Position numbers and translations under genes: made by a program. A stretch of 33,619 bases of DNA from Welwitschia mirabilis. Taxonomy: Eukaryota > Gnetophyta > Gnetopsida > Welwitschiales. The stretch is from contig JBOZIK010000001.1 of assembly GCA_051453625.1 (NCBI GenBank), forward strand, positions 18,410,138 through 18,443,756, written 5' to 3'. Below are positions 1 through 11,699 of the stretch, piece after piece. Below the pieces are notes generated by a model. The model did not search any database. It was not told the origin of the DNA and saw nothing but the letters and a program-made list of their open reading frames with translations. Each line of letters begins with the position of its first letter. Position 1 is the first letter of the stretch.

Positions 1-1330
1 TCTAAGCATCAAACCAATCTTCTTCCTATAGATGTCCATGTCTTTTGCAACGTGGACCCTTTAATTGGATTAAGGCCTAGGACACTTTTAAGTCCCATCC
101 TCTCCTTTTAGTCCTATATATTAATATTTGTTGGATTGAAATCTCTAAACAAATTTTGGGTCCAAATATATGTTGCTCAATGTAAATTAGTATGCATTTG
201 ATTTTTAGATTTGTTATAAAACGATAATCGACTATAATTGCAAATTGAAAATGGGACGGAGCTATAATGCATGAAAATGAAATTGTCAATGGCATCGAAT
301 TCTATAATACTTACATGTTAGTGATTTTCATAGAAATGTTTCCAAATTTATCAAGGAGACCGTTATCTGTAAGATCGCAACAAATAGCCTCATTGGTCCT
401 TGACATTGCTCCATGCAGATACGCACGTGATAGTCTTCCCCATCTATCTTATGGAGAAGAAGCACCCCGGATCAAGTTACCTACAAGATTTGAAGAATAC
501 TAGAATTAGTTATGTATATGCTAAAGATTACATATCAAAATCGTAGAATTTTGATTTGCATGTTAATATGTATTTGAAAAATGGCATCGCTTAAATGCTT
601 ACCTCTACCACATTTTTTGTCTCAAAACAAAATTTCTCTAGAGCACCAAAACAATCAAATATGATTTTTGTAGAACATTTAGCTTGAGGAGTATGATGAA
701 GTGAAGTAAATCCTTCTTCATACTCCATCTTGGAATAACAAACATATCCATTAAGGCTTGTTTTTCCTCCTACATTTTATCCAATAATGTGAAATATATT
801 GCAAACTTTATGTTTCCAAATCCAAACATAAGAATTTCCTTGCTGTTGGGTTGTCGGCAAATAAGATAGTGGAGATGAGGATGATGGTATAGAAATTTTG
901 ATGTGAGTTTAGCCATTCCCACCCTCTAAATAAACAATGTAAGGCAATTTGAAAACGTTTTACTTCATTATAACAAAGTAAAAGGAATAAAATATATGAA
1001 ATTATAAATATATTTCATAAGGCATTTATTCCTAGTTGTTAGCTTCTTAGTGCAAAGCGGCTTTCTAAGGTCTTCAAGAAGATTAACATAGTGTCCTGTG
1101 CAAAGCGTCAAATACAAATGAGGGTAACGATGCATTGATCATCAAACTGTTGGGTTATAGGCACAAGTATTACCTATAGCAACCACACATGATGACAAAA
1201 AGACAGAATTATGGAACACAAGGTTAATTAATTTTAACATTTAAGACAGAAAAATGTTGTAGATTACTAAAATGATGAGTGAGATAGGTAATAACATTCA
1301 TGAGTATTAAAGTTCAAAAGTTTGTTTCTT
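1..1330. other. No supported gene; AT-rich non-coding sequence
   Basis: Open frames here are all under 80 codons, lack recognisable motifs and show no convincing splice context. I see no tandem repeat or retroelement domain. It reads as ordinary AT-rich intergenic DNA. Confidence 0.5.
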
Positions 1331-1505
1331 AAACTTACTTTTCTCTTTCCTTTTTTTTCCCCTCCTTTTCTTGATACCTAGATAACCTTGTGTTGGGCTA
1401 CAACCTAACCTCTAAGAGTTGGGGGATCCCTGTTGAAATCTTCTATGTTCTCCCCTTATTCCTAAATTTCCCGAGTTTATAAAGCTTGCTTTCCCATGCC
1501 CCTAT

Positions 1506-2300
1506 ACCCTAGGGGCTGGAAGTTTGCTCTTCCCTCACCTATTTCATACCTTGCGTGTGGAAGAGGTCCTCTCCCCTTTTAGCTCTTTACACAACTCCCC
1601 TTTCTAGTCCATGAAATCATCATTTTCCCCTTTTTCTCAGCCTTTTGACCTTCTAGACACCTAGATGGACATATACCTTTCCAAGATGACCTTCCCCTTT
1701 TCCATCAGTCCCAGAGTAGCCAATGTTCTCCATCACCCTCTGCCCTCCTCCCTAGCTAAAGTTACCTCTCCTTTCCCTCCGCCCTTCCCTTCTTCTCACA
1801 TGTGTCAGTCCATTCCTTTCTTTCTTACTCACCTCTTCCACATCTAGGGTGTGGAAAAAGAGTCCTTCCACCATACAATTCCATGCTCAAGGCATAGAAT
1901 CCTATGCCTTCCCCTTCCCAAGTAGTTGAAGGCCTCCAATGGCACAAACAAACAGAGGTTACATGAAAGGCATTCTTCTTTGGTAGATGGCAGAGCTCTA
2001 ACAAACCCTTCTCTTCTAATCCGAGTCAAATCCAAGGTTAAAGGAATCCCTTCTTAGTTGATGGGGTTAGCTTCAGGTAGAAGGATCATTACTGCTCACC
2101 TTTCTTCCCCTTTTCTCTCTCACTTCACTTCATCCATTTTCCTTTCCCTATCTTTCCTTACCTCACTCTCCCTCCACCACTCTTCCTTATACCCAACCCC
2201 TTTCTGTGCCCTAGGCATGAAATCCTAAACCCTTGCCACACCCTAGGTGTGGAACCCAGTCCCTTCCATGCCTTGTGCGTGGAAGACACCCTCCTCCCCA
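1506..2300. repeat. Cluster of diverged palindromic CTAGG/GTGTGGAA motifs
   Basis: A short motif of the form CCTAGG-GTGTGGAA recurs at about 1508-1523, 1549-1565, 1841-1856, 2241-2254 and 2271-2284, each time followed by a pyrimidine run. Two copies sit in hairpins: 1836-1856 has 7-bp arms TTCCACA/TGTGGAA, and 2236-2252 has arms CCACACC/GGTGTGG around CTA. A further perfect hairpin at 1889-1910 has 9-bp arms (AAGGCATAG/CTATGCCTT) and a 4-base loop. The repeats are diverged and unevenly spaced, so this is not a simple microsatellite. Function is unknown. Confidence 0.5.
2095..2205 (+). other. Pyrimidine-rich tract with no G on the plus strand
   Basis: These 111 bases contain C, T and A only on the plus strand, within a wider C/T-rich zone of roughly 1.33-3.6 kb. 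No open frame with recognisable content overlaps it. Confidence 0.6.
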
Positions 2301-2349
2301 TTTTCGCTCTTAATCCAGCTCATCTGTCCCCTTCTTGCAAAACCTAGCC

Positions 2350-4081
2350 CAAGATCCCTCCTTTAGATAGGGTTTCCTTCTAGTCGCTCTTTGTTGCCTA
2401 CCTCCTACTGTTGAAGACCAGTCCACCAGTGCATTCCAACCTATTATTCATCTTCCTTCTCAGTGGGCATGTTCATCAAGCTCAGATATCTTGGAACCAA
2501 AAGAGTTCTAAGGTTGCATCAAATCCTTAGAATGCACCAAAATCAAATGAGCCTACCTCCAACATTATACCATGGTGGGGTACTAGCCCAGTGATCAGAT
2601 AGGTGACTATTGTTCCAATGGGGTGAACCTCCCTGGCATCATTAGGGACTAACAGAGTTTGTCAGTGTTTCCACTTTAGCCTTCAAGGAGTCATGATAGC
2701 ATGGGCCTAAAACTAGTTCGAAGACAAGATGTTATTTGAGCCTCTATCACTACATTCCCCTCCCTTCCTCTTGTCTGCTCTTAATTCAGAGATGCAGTCT
2801 TTCCCTTTCTCTTTTGCTTGTAGGTCCTCACATCTGGCGAATCCTCTTTTGTCATCTATTCACTTCTATTCTTAGCTGTTACTTGAGTCCTGTAATGTTA
2901 ATCTTTAGCTGGAGGCTTCTACTTGCATGCCTAGATGACAGTCTCAGTTTCCATGGATGGCACTCTTTGCAACTTGGTTTAGCTGATGACATATCTCCTT
3001 CATGAAGAAGGCGGCAAGAAGATAGAAGATTCTACTTTCTTTCAAGGCTTTCTTTTAAAAATTCATCTATGAGTTTTCCTCAAGTTTGAAAATAGTTGTT
3101 TCCCTTTCTATATATTTAGATCTTTCAGTTCTCTTCCTTTTTAGTCTAGGAAGACCTATAGATACTCTCTTTCCTCCCTTTGAGGAGAGCATGATGTTTT
3201 TATAGTAAAGAGTTTTCTGATTGCAATAAAGTGTTCTTTTTCTCTCACACCTTGGCAATTGCAATTTGTAGGCATATCAAAAAGAGTGTGAGGAGGACCT
3301 TGCTTACGGCAATGTCATTCTATGAGGGAGAGATAACCTTTGTTTCATAAGCAGTGGAGGAAAACCACCTCTGAGGTGTACCCTTCTCCCCTTTTCTGAA
3401 GAACTTTGCTTGCCCTTGTTCTAGCTTTCGGAGGAAATCCATTTGGAAACTCTATTACAACCCAAAGACCTGTTCCATCTCCTTTATTGCAGACGCCTTG
3501 GAGCAACATGGAGGATACCTGCTTCCTTTGGAAGTTCTCCCTTTTCTTACTCTTTTCCTTTGTGTGTGTGTGTTTTGGTTTTTTTTTTTTTTTTTTCAAA
3601 TCAAGCCCTTTGTTTCTTGAGGTTTCCTCACTAACCCTTGCCTGGGCTTTACCCTGTTCCTGAGTCACAGTGTGCCGTGGGGGTTTATTTTGGGTGCCTA
3701 ATTTCCAGCAGCCCTCAAAAACAAGTTCAGGTTGCCTTACTGTACGAAGCAGACATTGGTCCTTTCCACGCCCAGGGAAAGGAATTTACATTAACACCAT
3801 GCTTGGCCTGACCTCGTTAACAACATTTTTCAACTCATCAAATAAAAGCTGAGCATTCATAATATTACCAAATCCATCAATAGATTTCAAGAACATGGTT
3901 TCAGAAGCTAAGTGTTCAAGAAATTAATGAGATTGTCTATCTTCTATGTTACTCTTGTCTGTTTGCAAGGACGCTGCAACCAAATTATCACCTAAGCCTT
4001 CTTATGATAGCCATCATGTCCAGAATGCCATGCTTAATATCTTGTAGCATGGATGTCTATGACGGTGTATGTAGGAGCTCT
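2350..4081. other. No supported gene; pyrimidine-biased sequence with a T18 run
   Basis: The C/T bias on the plus strand continues. There is a TG run at 3561-3572 and an 18-base T run at 3579-3596. The longest open frames (up to 107 codons) cross these simple runs and are low-complexity, so I do not call them genes. A sequence near 3893 (ATGGTTTCAGAAGC) weakly resembles a tRNA-Met primer binding site, but no LTR is visible. Confidence 0.4.
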
Positions 4082-4099
4082 NNNNNNNNNNNNNNNNNN
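4082..4099. other. Assembly gap (18 N)
   Basis: A run of 18 undetermined bases in the sequence as given. Confidence 0.99.
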
Positions 4100-7000
4100 A
4101 TCAGTAATAGCATCATGACAATCTAAAACATCTGACTTGCAAAGGCATACAATAGCAAGCCTTGCAAGTAGCAGAACTATGCAAGTGTCATGTTTGCTTT
4201 CTGAGTAATAACGTCTTTATCATGCATGGCAGTCCGAATAGTCTGCTAACCACCAGGCCCATGGTATGGAGGCAACAAATCAACTCCTCTTTCAACGGTG
4301 GAATGATACTAGGACTTAATCCCCTGAGATCACAATTCAACCGGGGGACTAGAAGTGGATGCTTGCCACTCAGATGGTGGCTAGCACTGGCACTCTCAGT
4401 AGTTCTAGAGGAAGGATGAGCCTGGACCCTCTACATATACACTTAACAGCCCTCAACTGTCCTGTTCCCCACTCTAGACATAGATGTTTCCTCCTTATTC
4501 ACAAAACAAGAGAAAACCCTCTTCATTCGTCTCTCCATCAAAAGATCGACAAGATTTGATTTATTTTCTTTTTCCTTCTCTTTGTTTCAAGTGTGCATGC
4601 ATTTTTTCAACAATCTTGAGGCTGAGAATACTAGGACAGGGTATGATGTCATGGCTAGGTACTTGTGCAACATCATATTTCATTCCATTTACCCCCACTA
4701 TGAAATGCAGCAAAGCAATAATTGCATTTCAAGTAATCTGCTTTTTGGGGATGTGGTTGGGTGCCATGTTGACAGGGAGGGCCTCTCCTAGGCATCATGG
4801 AAACCCTGCAAGTCCGCAACATGCATTAGAGAATTATTACTAATTAGGAAAGTGAACTGAAAGTTCAAACCAGAGATTTCTGATTCAGGAAATGGGTTTT
4901 CCATTTTCCAATTGAGAAATCTCTTGTTTCAATTCATTCTGATATCTGAAGTACGAACTGGAATCAACATTCATTGTTCAAAACAATGGCAGTTGGAAAC
5001 AGAATAAGAAAATAGTGACCTAACAGACAGACAAAATAAATCAGAACTCAGTAGTTGTGCTGTTCAAACTGAACCTTGAACTATAGTAGAAATTTCTACT
5101 TCAAATGGGGGAATCCAATCACAGGATCGAATTTTGACAGTGATTGTTGTTAGAGGCATTCAGAGTCACTTTCAGGCTACTAATCACTCCTATGACAATT
5201 AGTCACTGCTGGATTAAACACTGCATATCATGCAACACACATGAGGGTTAGTGGCTCCGATCTGCACAGTGCCAGTTCCACGTTTCACTCTTAATGGGCT
5301 GTGGCACCAGTTCGTTGTTTCTATCATGCAACGATTGCAGTTTCATGCATATCTTGCAGGCTGTACATTTTGATTCTTAATTGGCCTGTGTGTCTTTATG
5401 CTAAAGTGGTGGGATCATCTGTGTCATCTGATACCTCAGTCAACTTTTGTAATTCCTAGATCTGCAGCTATGGCTTAACCATGGTACTACACACCATATA
5501 ATTTCTGGCTCCTTCCAGTAGTTGTTCGATAGAGATGATGAATCTTCCCATTCGACTTTTCCTCGCCTCTTTTGGTTGTGGAATACACTTTTCTGCAGCT
5601 AGTTCCACACTTTTTAGTGGTTTAGTTTGTTACAGAACCAGGAAACCGGATGATGTCTGAGGTCCCAACATATTTTGCCTATCTGGATAACTGCTTCCTC
5701 ATTAGGTACATTGATGTTCAGTTGGAACTCAAGACTCGAGTCAGTTCTGCTGACAGCTATCTTAAGGCACTAGAGATTTCTTTTAACAGGAGAAAGATCT
5801 CTCAGAATTCTTGAAGCATTCTGTGATCTCCTCTTTACTGGAATACAGTGCATGTTTCTTAATTTGGTTATTAGCAACCTAACTCTTGTTACTATCTGTA
5901 AGTCCTTCAGGGAAGTCTTTCTCTTGAGAGAAAAAGTGTTAAAACTGCCTTGTTTTCCAACATCCTTGCTTGTAATTTCCCTTTATGGTTAATTTCAACT
6001 GTAAAGTCAAGAAACCTGGAATTTTTCTGCCATTTACTTGCAGTTTCTTGTAGGTCCATTAGTACTTTAAAAGGCATGTCAGATAGCATTAAGATATAAA
6101 TTACATTGGAGTTTTCAACATGCTCAGAATTTTTGCATTGTTTTATATTGACTTTTTAAATGAACAATTTCTGATTTTTTTTTTTTTTTGCATGGCTTAT
6201 CATGCTGTTCATATTATACTGGATTCCATTGTAAATATAGAATGATAGACTATGCATCTAGTCCAACATAGTGGATACTATTTCAGAGAAGCTAATAAAG
6301 GATTGGGTAATGCCACCATTTTTCTGAACAGTCAAAGTAAGCTTCAACAATTAAGTGAGCCTACAAACAATATTTGTGTAGTGCTGTCTTCAGAGTACAA
6401 CGTTCTAGCATTTTGTGTTCTCCCTTAATGATATTGTTTTGGCCTTTAACAATTCTTATCTATGATTATATTGGTGTTAACGTGCGGGATGTTATCTATC
6501 AAAATGTAGGCTCCCAGAGTTTGTCCAAGTTGTGGGACAGATTGGGAATGCTCAGGATTGAACTTTGAACTTCCTGATTTGAATCAAACAAACCCTTCTG
6601 AAGGTAAACAAAGAATTCAGCGACCAGAAAAGAGAAGGAAACTTTCCAGGAGTTAGATCTGATGTGACAAGCAATCATCAACAATGAGCTGAATGGAATC
6701 TTAATATTACTTTGCAGAACTCTACGGCTGGGTATTTATTCATCTTTATTCATAGCAGCAATGTCTATTTTTCACTGTTGCTGTTAAAGCATGCAGTTTT
6801 TTTTGAACAGAGAGAAACAAGTCAACCTTACTTTAGGATCACTTTAAAGATTACATTTTGGCGAGGAAAAATACCATGTGCCAAGGCAAGGCAGAACCCT
6901 TTGTTTTATTTTAAAATATGAAAGTGTGTCAAACCTCCGTTGACAAATAAGGAGTATGATGATGGTCTTACAATATGCCTAGTGTCCTTTAAATTTCTAG

Positions 7001-7430
7001 TTGAAATTATAATTGGAAAAACAAGCATACTTCATATGTTAAAATTGAAATGTTGTCTTTAGAAGGTTCTGCTTTGTGTGTCAAGAAAATTAATGAAGAT
7101 CATCATTGGTCATTATATTGACTGTTAACAATTACTGTCTCTTGAACATCTGGCCTTTCAGTTATAGTTTGTCTGATAGTTCTTGTAAAGCTGTTCTTCC
7201 TAGGTTTAATTGTATTTGAAGCTGCTATCTGGTAATGTACTGAAATTCTCCAGTTCGCACCTTTTCTGTTGTCACTGCTTTCAACATATCATGTGTATTA
7301 TCCATCCAAATCGAACGGAGATGTTTTCGAGTAGAGAATACTTTCGTATGCTAACATTTGGGTTCAGGTGTAAAAAGCCTTAATTACAGTTGTTTTTGTA
7401 CGTTAGTTCCTGATTTTGTGGATTCTTTTA
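4100..7430. other. No gene firmly supported; one small plus-strand ORF noted
   Basis: Nothing here matches a family I recognise. A 54-codon plus-strand frame at 5650-5814 begins with two ATGs and has fairly protein-like composition (MMSEVPTYFAYLDN at its start), but no splice or homology evidence supports it. A minus-strand frame at 5907-6089 is also unrecognised. Poly-T runs lie near 6175-6189. Confidence 0.35.
4861..4940. repeat. Imperfect inverted repeat, arms about 36 bp
   Basis: The left arm (about 4861-4898) and the reverse complement of the right arm (about 4899-4936) match over most positions, including a perfect 10-bp core AGAGATTTCT (4872-4881) paired with AGAAATCTCT (4915-4924). 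The arms nearly abut. It could form a hairpin or be the remnant of a small foldback element. Confidence 0.5.
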
Positions 7431-7469
7431 TCATTTAGTATGATGAAAAATGTTTCAATGAAGCTTACA

Positions 7470-7690
7470 AGCGGAGAAAAAAATGTTGATAGGAGGCTTT
7501 GGTGGGAAGTCCAATCACACAAAAGAAAAAACATAGGATTATTCGAACTCTAAAAAGCGAATTGGGGACGATGTCATTGAACCTTCGTACTTTTTAAGAA
7601 GTAATCACAAGGAAATAAACCATGTCATATTTGGGAATGTGTTGGTCATATGTTAATAGATTGCTGGAGAAGGGTTTAGGATCCCATAGA
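7470..7690 (+). mobile_element. Decayed copia-like gag fragment with zinc knuckle
   Basis: In one plus frame, 7623-7664 reads C-HI-W-ECVG-H-MLID-C. This is a retroviral-type zinc knuckle (CX2CX4HX4C) in which the second cysteine is tryptophan, a one-base change from TGT/TGC to TGG. A basic WRR follows, as is common after gag knuckles. The flanking frames carry stops and shifts, so the element is dead. No LTR could be tied to it. The reading rests on one short motif. Confidence 0.4.
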
Positions 7691-8871
7691 TTAAATCCCA
7701 ACGTTGGATTATAAAATAAAGGTTGCATCATGATAGTGTTTATTTGGAAAAAGTTCAAGTAGAGTAACAAAAGCTAAAAGCTTACACATAGATGCAAGGA
7801 TAAGTTTGTGATCCATAAAGGGTAGGTAAGGTTGGTTATGTGTTGGACCCAAAATAGTAATATGATATTAACTTTCAAAAACATCCAAAGCACATTGTAG
7901 GTATAAGAGTAATAAGCCAATGTTAATGGTATAAAGACTGCTAGTAAAAAAACGAAACAAAAATTCCTATGGCTAGACAATACATCATTATAACCAAAAT
8001 GAACTTGTTGAAAGTAATAAAAGAACTTTAAGCATCTTTTGTTATGTCAACCTCGAGTCATATGAAACCACTCTTATAGTCTTCCCTTTATCCATTAGTT
8101 ATAGGCTATGTTGTTTGGCATGGAGGTTTGAACAAAAAGGATATGCTACAGAATAATTAGATTCTAATGAAGCAGCCATGAAATTGAAAGAGTCCACTCG
8201 ACCAATGCTTCAATGGTTGCAGAAGATGAATGACATGCAACCGAATTTTCACTGCCTAAGTGTGAATTTAACAAGTAATACTTTGCAAAATAGATGCCTT
8301 AAGCCTTGAGTTTAGAAAAGAGAGCTACTAATTCTTTGAAAAGTATAACTACGTTGTTGTATTCAGATTGCATGAAAGATGTAGGGTCCCAAACATTTCC
8401 AAAGAAATAAACAATGCCTTGAAAGATTTAGTAGGTCTCCAAGAATATGCTTTAAAATTGGATGAAGTTCTTACAATAATATAAAGAACCCACATCCAAG
8501 TGTTCTCAGCCATAAAGCAATCAATGAAGCAATATTAAAAACTATCTTCGTTTTGGTAGAAAAGACAAGTGGCTGCCCAACTCTCATACGGAAAAGCATT
8601 TCAGCAATGAGTAGACCTTAATAAAGGAGATACCATAAAAAGTGCTATTGTTTTGGTAAGGAAGGTAATTTCCAAGTGCTTTTGAGTTTTTGATATCAAT
8701 TGATTCGCTAAGTTTGAGGTATGACACAATTCATCATAATGATTTTTAATGGATATGCCTTTAAATAGCATACGATAAGATTTTTTCACTTTATAAGAAT
8801 AAAAGGACTACCATCTTTCCACTATATTAATTTTAAAGGGTTTGAAACCTTGGTGCATAGAATAGGCCTTG
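7691..8871. other. No supported gene; probably old repeat sequence
   Basis: AT-rich sequence with many stops in all frames. It may be the decayed continuation of the gag-like fragment upstream, but I could not place any pol motif in it. Confidence 0.3.
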
Positions 8872-9070
8872 TGTTGGGAGAAATTCCTTTGGAGCATGAT
8901 TGATATGCATTAAAACAACTCAAAATTTTTCATAATTAGAAATCATTATATACAATATGGCTTTCTAAATTGGCAGGTCATAATCCTAAATGGTTGGGAT
9001 CAGATCCACATAATATGCAAATGGTTACCATCTAAATGCAAAATAGAATAAACTCATACCCAACAAATCC
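8872..9070 (+). repeat. Direct repeat, left copy, flanking a CpG-rich block
   Basis: This stretch starts TGTTGGGAGAAATTCC and matches 10621-10818 along its length with scattered substitutions and small indels. Shared segments include GATATGCATTAAAA, TATATACAATATGGCTTT and CACATAATATGCAAA. Weaker similarity (GAAACC...TAGAATAGG) extends left to about 8844. The size and direct orientation suit LTRs of a small non-autonomous element, but no primer binding site follows this copy. Confidence 0.7.
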
Positions 9071-9559
9071 AAGCAATTTTCATATCAAACAATATTACAA
9101 AAAGTGTCCCAACCCACTTCTTATAGTCAGAAAATTACATTAACACATGAATTGGTTGGGACAAGCCCCCAACCTAGCTTTCACTTACTCAATTATCCCT
9201 CCTCGCTTCACTTGGTGGGAGTTGGCAAATTTAACCTGATTTTGTGAAACATGATTTAGCAATTATTTCACAGAGGACATAGAGTTTGAAATACCAACAT
9301 AAAAATTTTTATATGACTTAGCTAATAAAGGATTACATGAACCCAATTTCTAATAAGATAACAATTAAAAAAAAATGTAAAGAAAAGAGAAGCAGTTGAA
9401 AAAGATCATTTTCAATGTGTTTGTAACCGCTGATAGGCTCTGCACCAAGCTACTACCTTCTTTCATTGTGTAGCAAAAGAAATATTTCTGGAAGCTTGTT
9501 CTCCTTCGTTACTAGATTGGCGCCTCCTCAACTCTTATCCATCAGACCACCGATAATTT

Positions 9560-10600
9560 TAGATAGGGATACTCCCAAAAATTGCCCCGTCTCCTTCTAC
9601 GGATTTTCTCAATTATGGAAGGGGTCTTCACAACTTTGACTCATCTTCTTCACAAATTTCCAGCAAGATGTACCTTGATTCTTGATCTTCTGATGCATTT
9701 CAAGTTCGTATTCAAGGCCTCAGAACGTAATTCCTTCCCTAAATCATTCTCTGCGCACTCCAAGGATCTGCGAAGCCCATCCGCTCGTCTTATCCCTTAC
9801 AAGCGCAAAACGACCGGATTACAGACGCGGAACTCCGATGATGAGGCGGCAACGCGAAATGATCTGCCACGTATCGCAGCTGTGCAGAATCGTCCCGTAC
9901 GATTTCACCAATTTGTTGGCCTTGCCGACCGTCAGGCGAATGGCGCCGTTGAAATGCGTTCAGCCTGAGCAAGTTGCCAGCGCAGACGATCGTCCCAGTC
10001 AAGTGCGAGGGTGGCAGTTGCGAGGACGCAAAAGTAAACGCGGGATTCGTTGCATGGGAGTTTGCGGTTGTCATGGAGGGAGCACCCAAGGAGGTCCAAG
10101 GCCGGAGGGTGGCCCCAAGTCTACGAAAAAACGTCCGAAGAAACGCGAGAGCTGTCGATTTTGAATACGGACACTGTGATCAAGCAGAGAGAGTTCGCAT
10201 ACAAGGTGATGCGGGCAAAGCTTGGATTGCCATTGGAGGTGGCGCCACAGAGGAAAGAAACGTTGGAGAGAAGGGAAGCATGTCAGAGGGCTTTTGCCAT
10301 GTACTTGTCGACGCACGTTAGGGCTGCGATATTTGGAGTGGCAGCGACTGAGGACGTTTGTGGGAGTGAAGGTGTTGAGCTTTCGCAACGGGTTTTCCAT
10401 GTCTGGTGGATTCCTGTAACACCTTGGCTGTCGCTCCACTTTCCAGCAAATGTTTATCGTCTGAGTTGTTGTAGAGTGTGTGTTACTGCTCCATGTCGCT
10501 TGTCTCACATTTCTTTGCAGTCGGATTTCACATAACATTGCCGCCGCACTTCTTCCTTCCTCAAATTGGCGACCACATTTGATTGGCGATTTCTTTACGA
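9560..10600 (+). other. CpG-dense block, possible captured gene fragment
   Basis: This block differs sharply in composition from its AT-rich, CpG-poor surroundings: I count 22 CpG in 9781-9960 against zero to one per 60 bases in most lines elsewhere. The plus frame from 9582 is open to 9968, then after two stops it is open again from 10050 to 10535. The second part is protein-like (TRELSILNTDTVIKQREFAY, LPLEVAPQRKETLERREA). Overlapping open frames exist on both strands (for example minus 10071-10658), so no frame is secure. I do not recognise the product. It lies between two 200-bp direct repeats, which suggests a host gene piece carried by a transposon, or an unmethylated gene or promoter remnant. 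Confidence 0.35.
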
Positions 10601-10620
10601 GGAAACCCTTGTAGAATAGG

Positions 10621-10818
10621 GCTGGGAGAAATTCCGAAGGAGCATAAGAGATATGCATTAAAATAGCTTACAATTCTTATTAATTAGAAATTATTATATA
10701 CAATATGGCTTTTTAAATTTGCAGTCATAATCTCATATATTTGGGATCAGATTCACATAATATGCAAACAGTTAACATTCAAATCCAAAATATAATAAAC
10801 TTATATTCAACAAACTTT
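10621..10818 (+). repeat. Direct repeat, right copy, flanking a CpG-rich block
   Basis: Partner of the copy at 8872-9070 and in the same orientation, beginning CTGGGAGAAATTCC. Similarity by eye is roughly four bases in five. The TAGAATAGG just left of it (10612-10620) is also present near the left copy, so the true repeat may start about 20 bases earlier. Confidence 0.7.
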
Positions 10819-11699
10819 ACATATAAAACATAGCTTAAATATGAATTGCATTGTGAATTTGAGAAATGAAATCTAGAGAAATAAGATCTATATTTTTTTT
10901 TTCAAAGTAGCGATTTAGTTGTCATAGAGTTACTAAGGTTTCTTACAAAATGCATTGATTACTCGAGTGAAGACATGAAAGAGACACCCAATCCTCATTA
11001 AATCAATGAGTTGTCAACCAAACCTTTTTAAAAGTAACTAAATGTATTGGTGATTGTTGTGGAGCTACATTCTACAATAAAGAAAGAGGAATAAAAAATT
11101 TATTTCAAATAATTTTTTATTGTCTAAACTCGTTTTAGGATAACAGATCCTTGAATCTTGACATCCATTAGAGACATAAGTTAATAGGGTGGATACCTTT
11201 CTGGCATAATCTATTTTTTGAATAAGCACTTTTTAATTTTTCAAAAACTAAGTTATACCACATTCCCGTGGAGTCGAGACAATTAGCTAACCACTTTCCA
11301 CAAAGGGAGATACCTCATAAAAAGCTATCCAAAGGACCCAAACCTCCTTTTTCATTGTGTAAGAAATCCGCTATGCAAATTTGTAAAATCCTTTTCTATC
11401 ATTATTACCTCATGATAAGAAATTGTGAAGTAACTTTTCAATTCACTTGCAACTTCAAGTAGCAGGCGTCCAACAAGAGGAATAGTACATATAAACAAAC
11501 AAAAACTTTTATACATTAAGTTCTTCCTAGCCACTGTAAGCTTGTTGGCTTTCCATTTATCTACTTTAGAAGCTAATTTATGAATAATAAAGTCCCATAG
11601 TTTCTTAGAAGTCTCTTAAAAAGGATAGGGAATTCCAAAAATTTTGACCACCTCATCATCTTGAAACATTTGCACAGTTTTGAGAGAAGCCATATATTA
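10819..11699. other. No supported gene
   Basis: AT-rich sequence with only short frames (60-64 codons) that lack motifs. It may include the decayed 3' part of the minus-strand LINE that follows. Confidence 0.35.

Noticed and set aside
3345-3668. 107-codon minus ORF rich in Lys
   Set aside because: The Lys run is the translation of the T18 stretch; overlapping plus ORFs of 63-85 codons show the same low-complexity effect.
10071-10658. 195-codon minus-strand ORF
   Set aside because: Antisense to a more protein-like plus frame in a CpG-rich block that is open in several frames. No motif supports it, so it is not listed as a gene.
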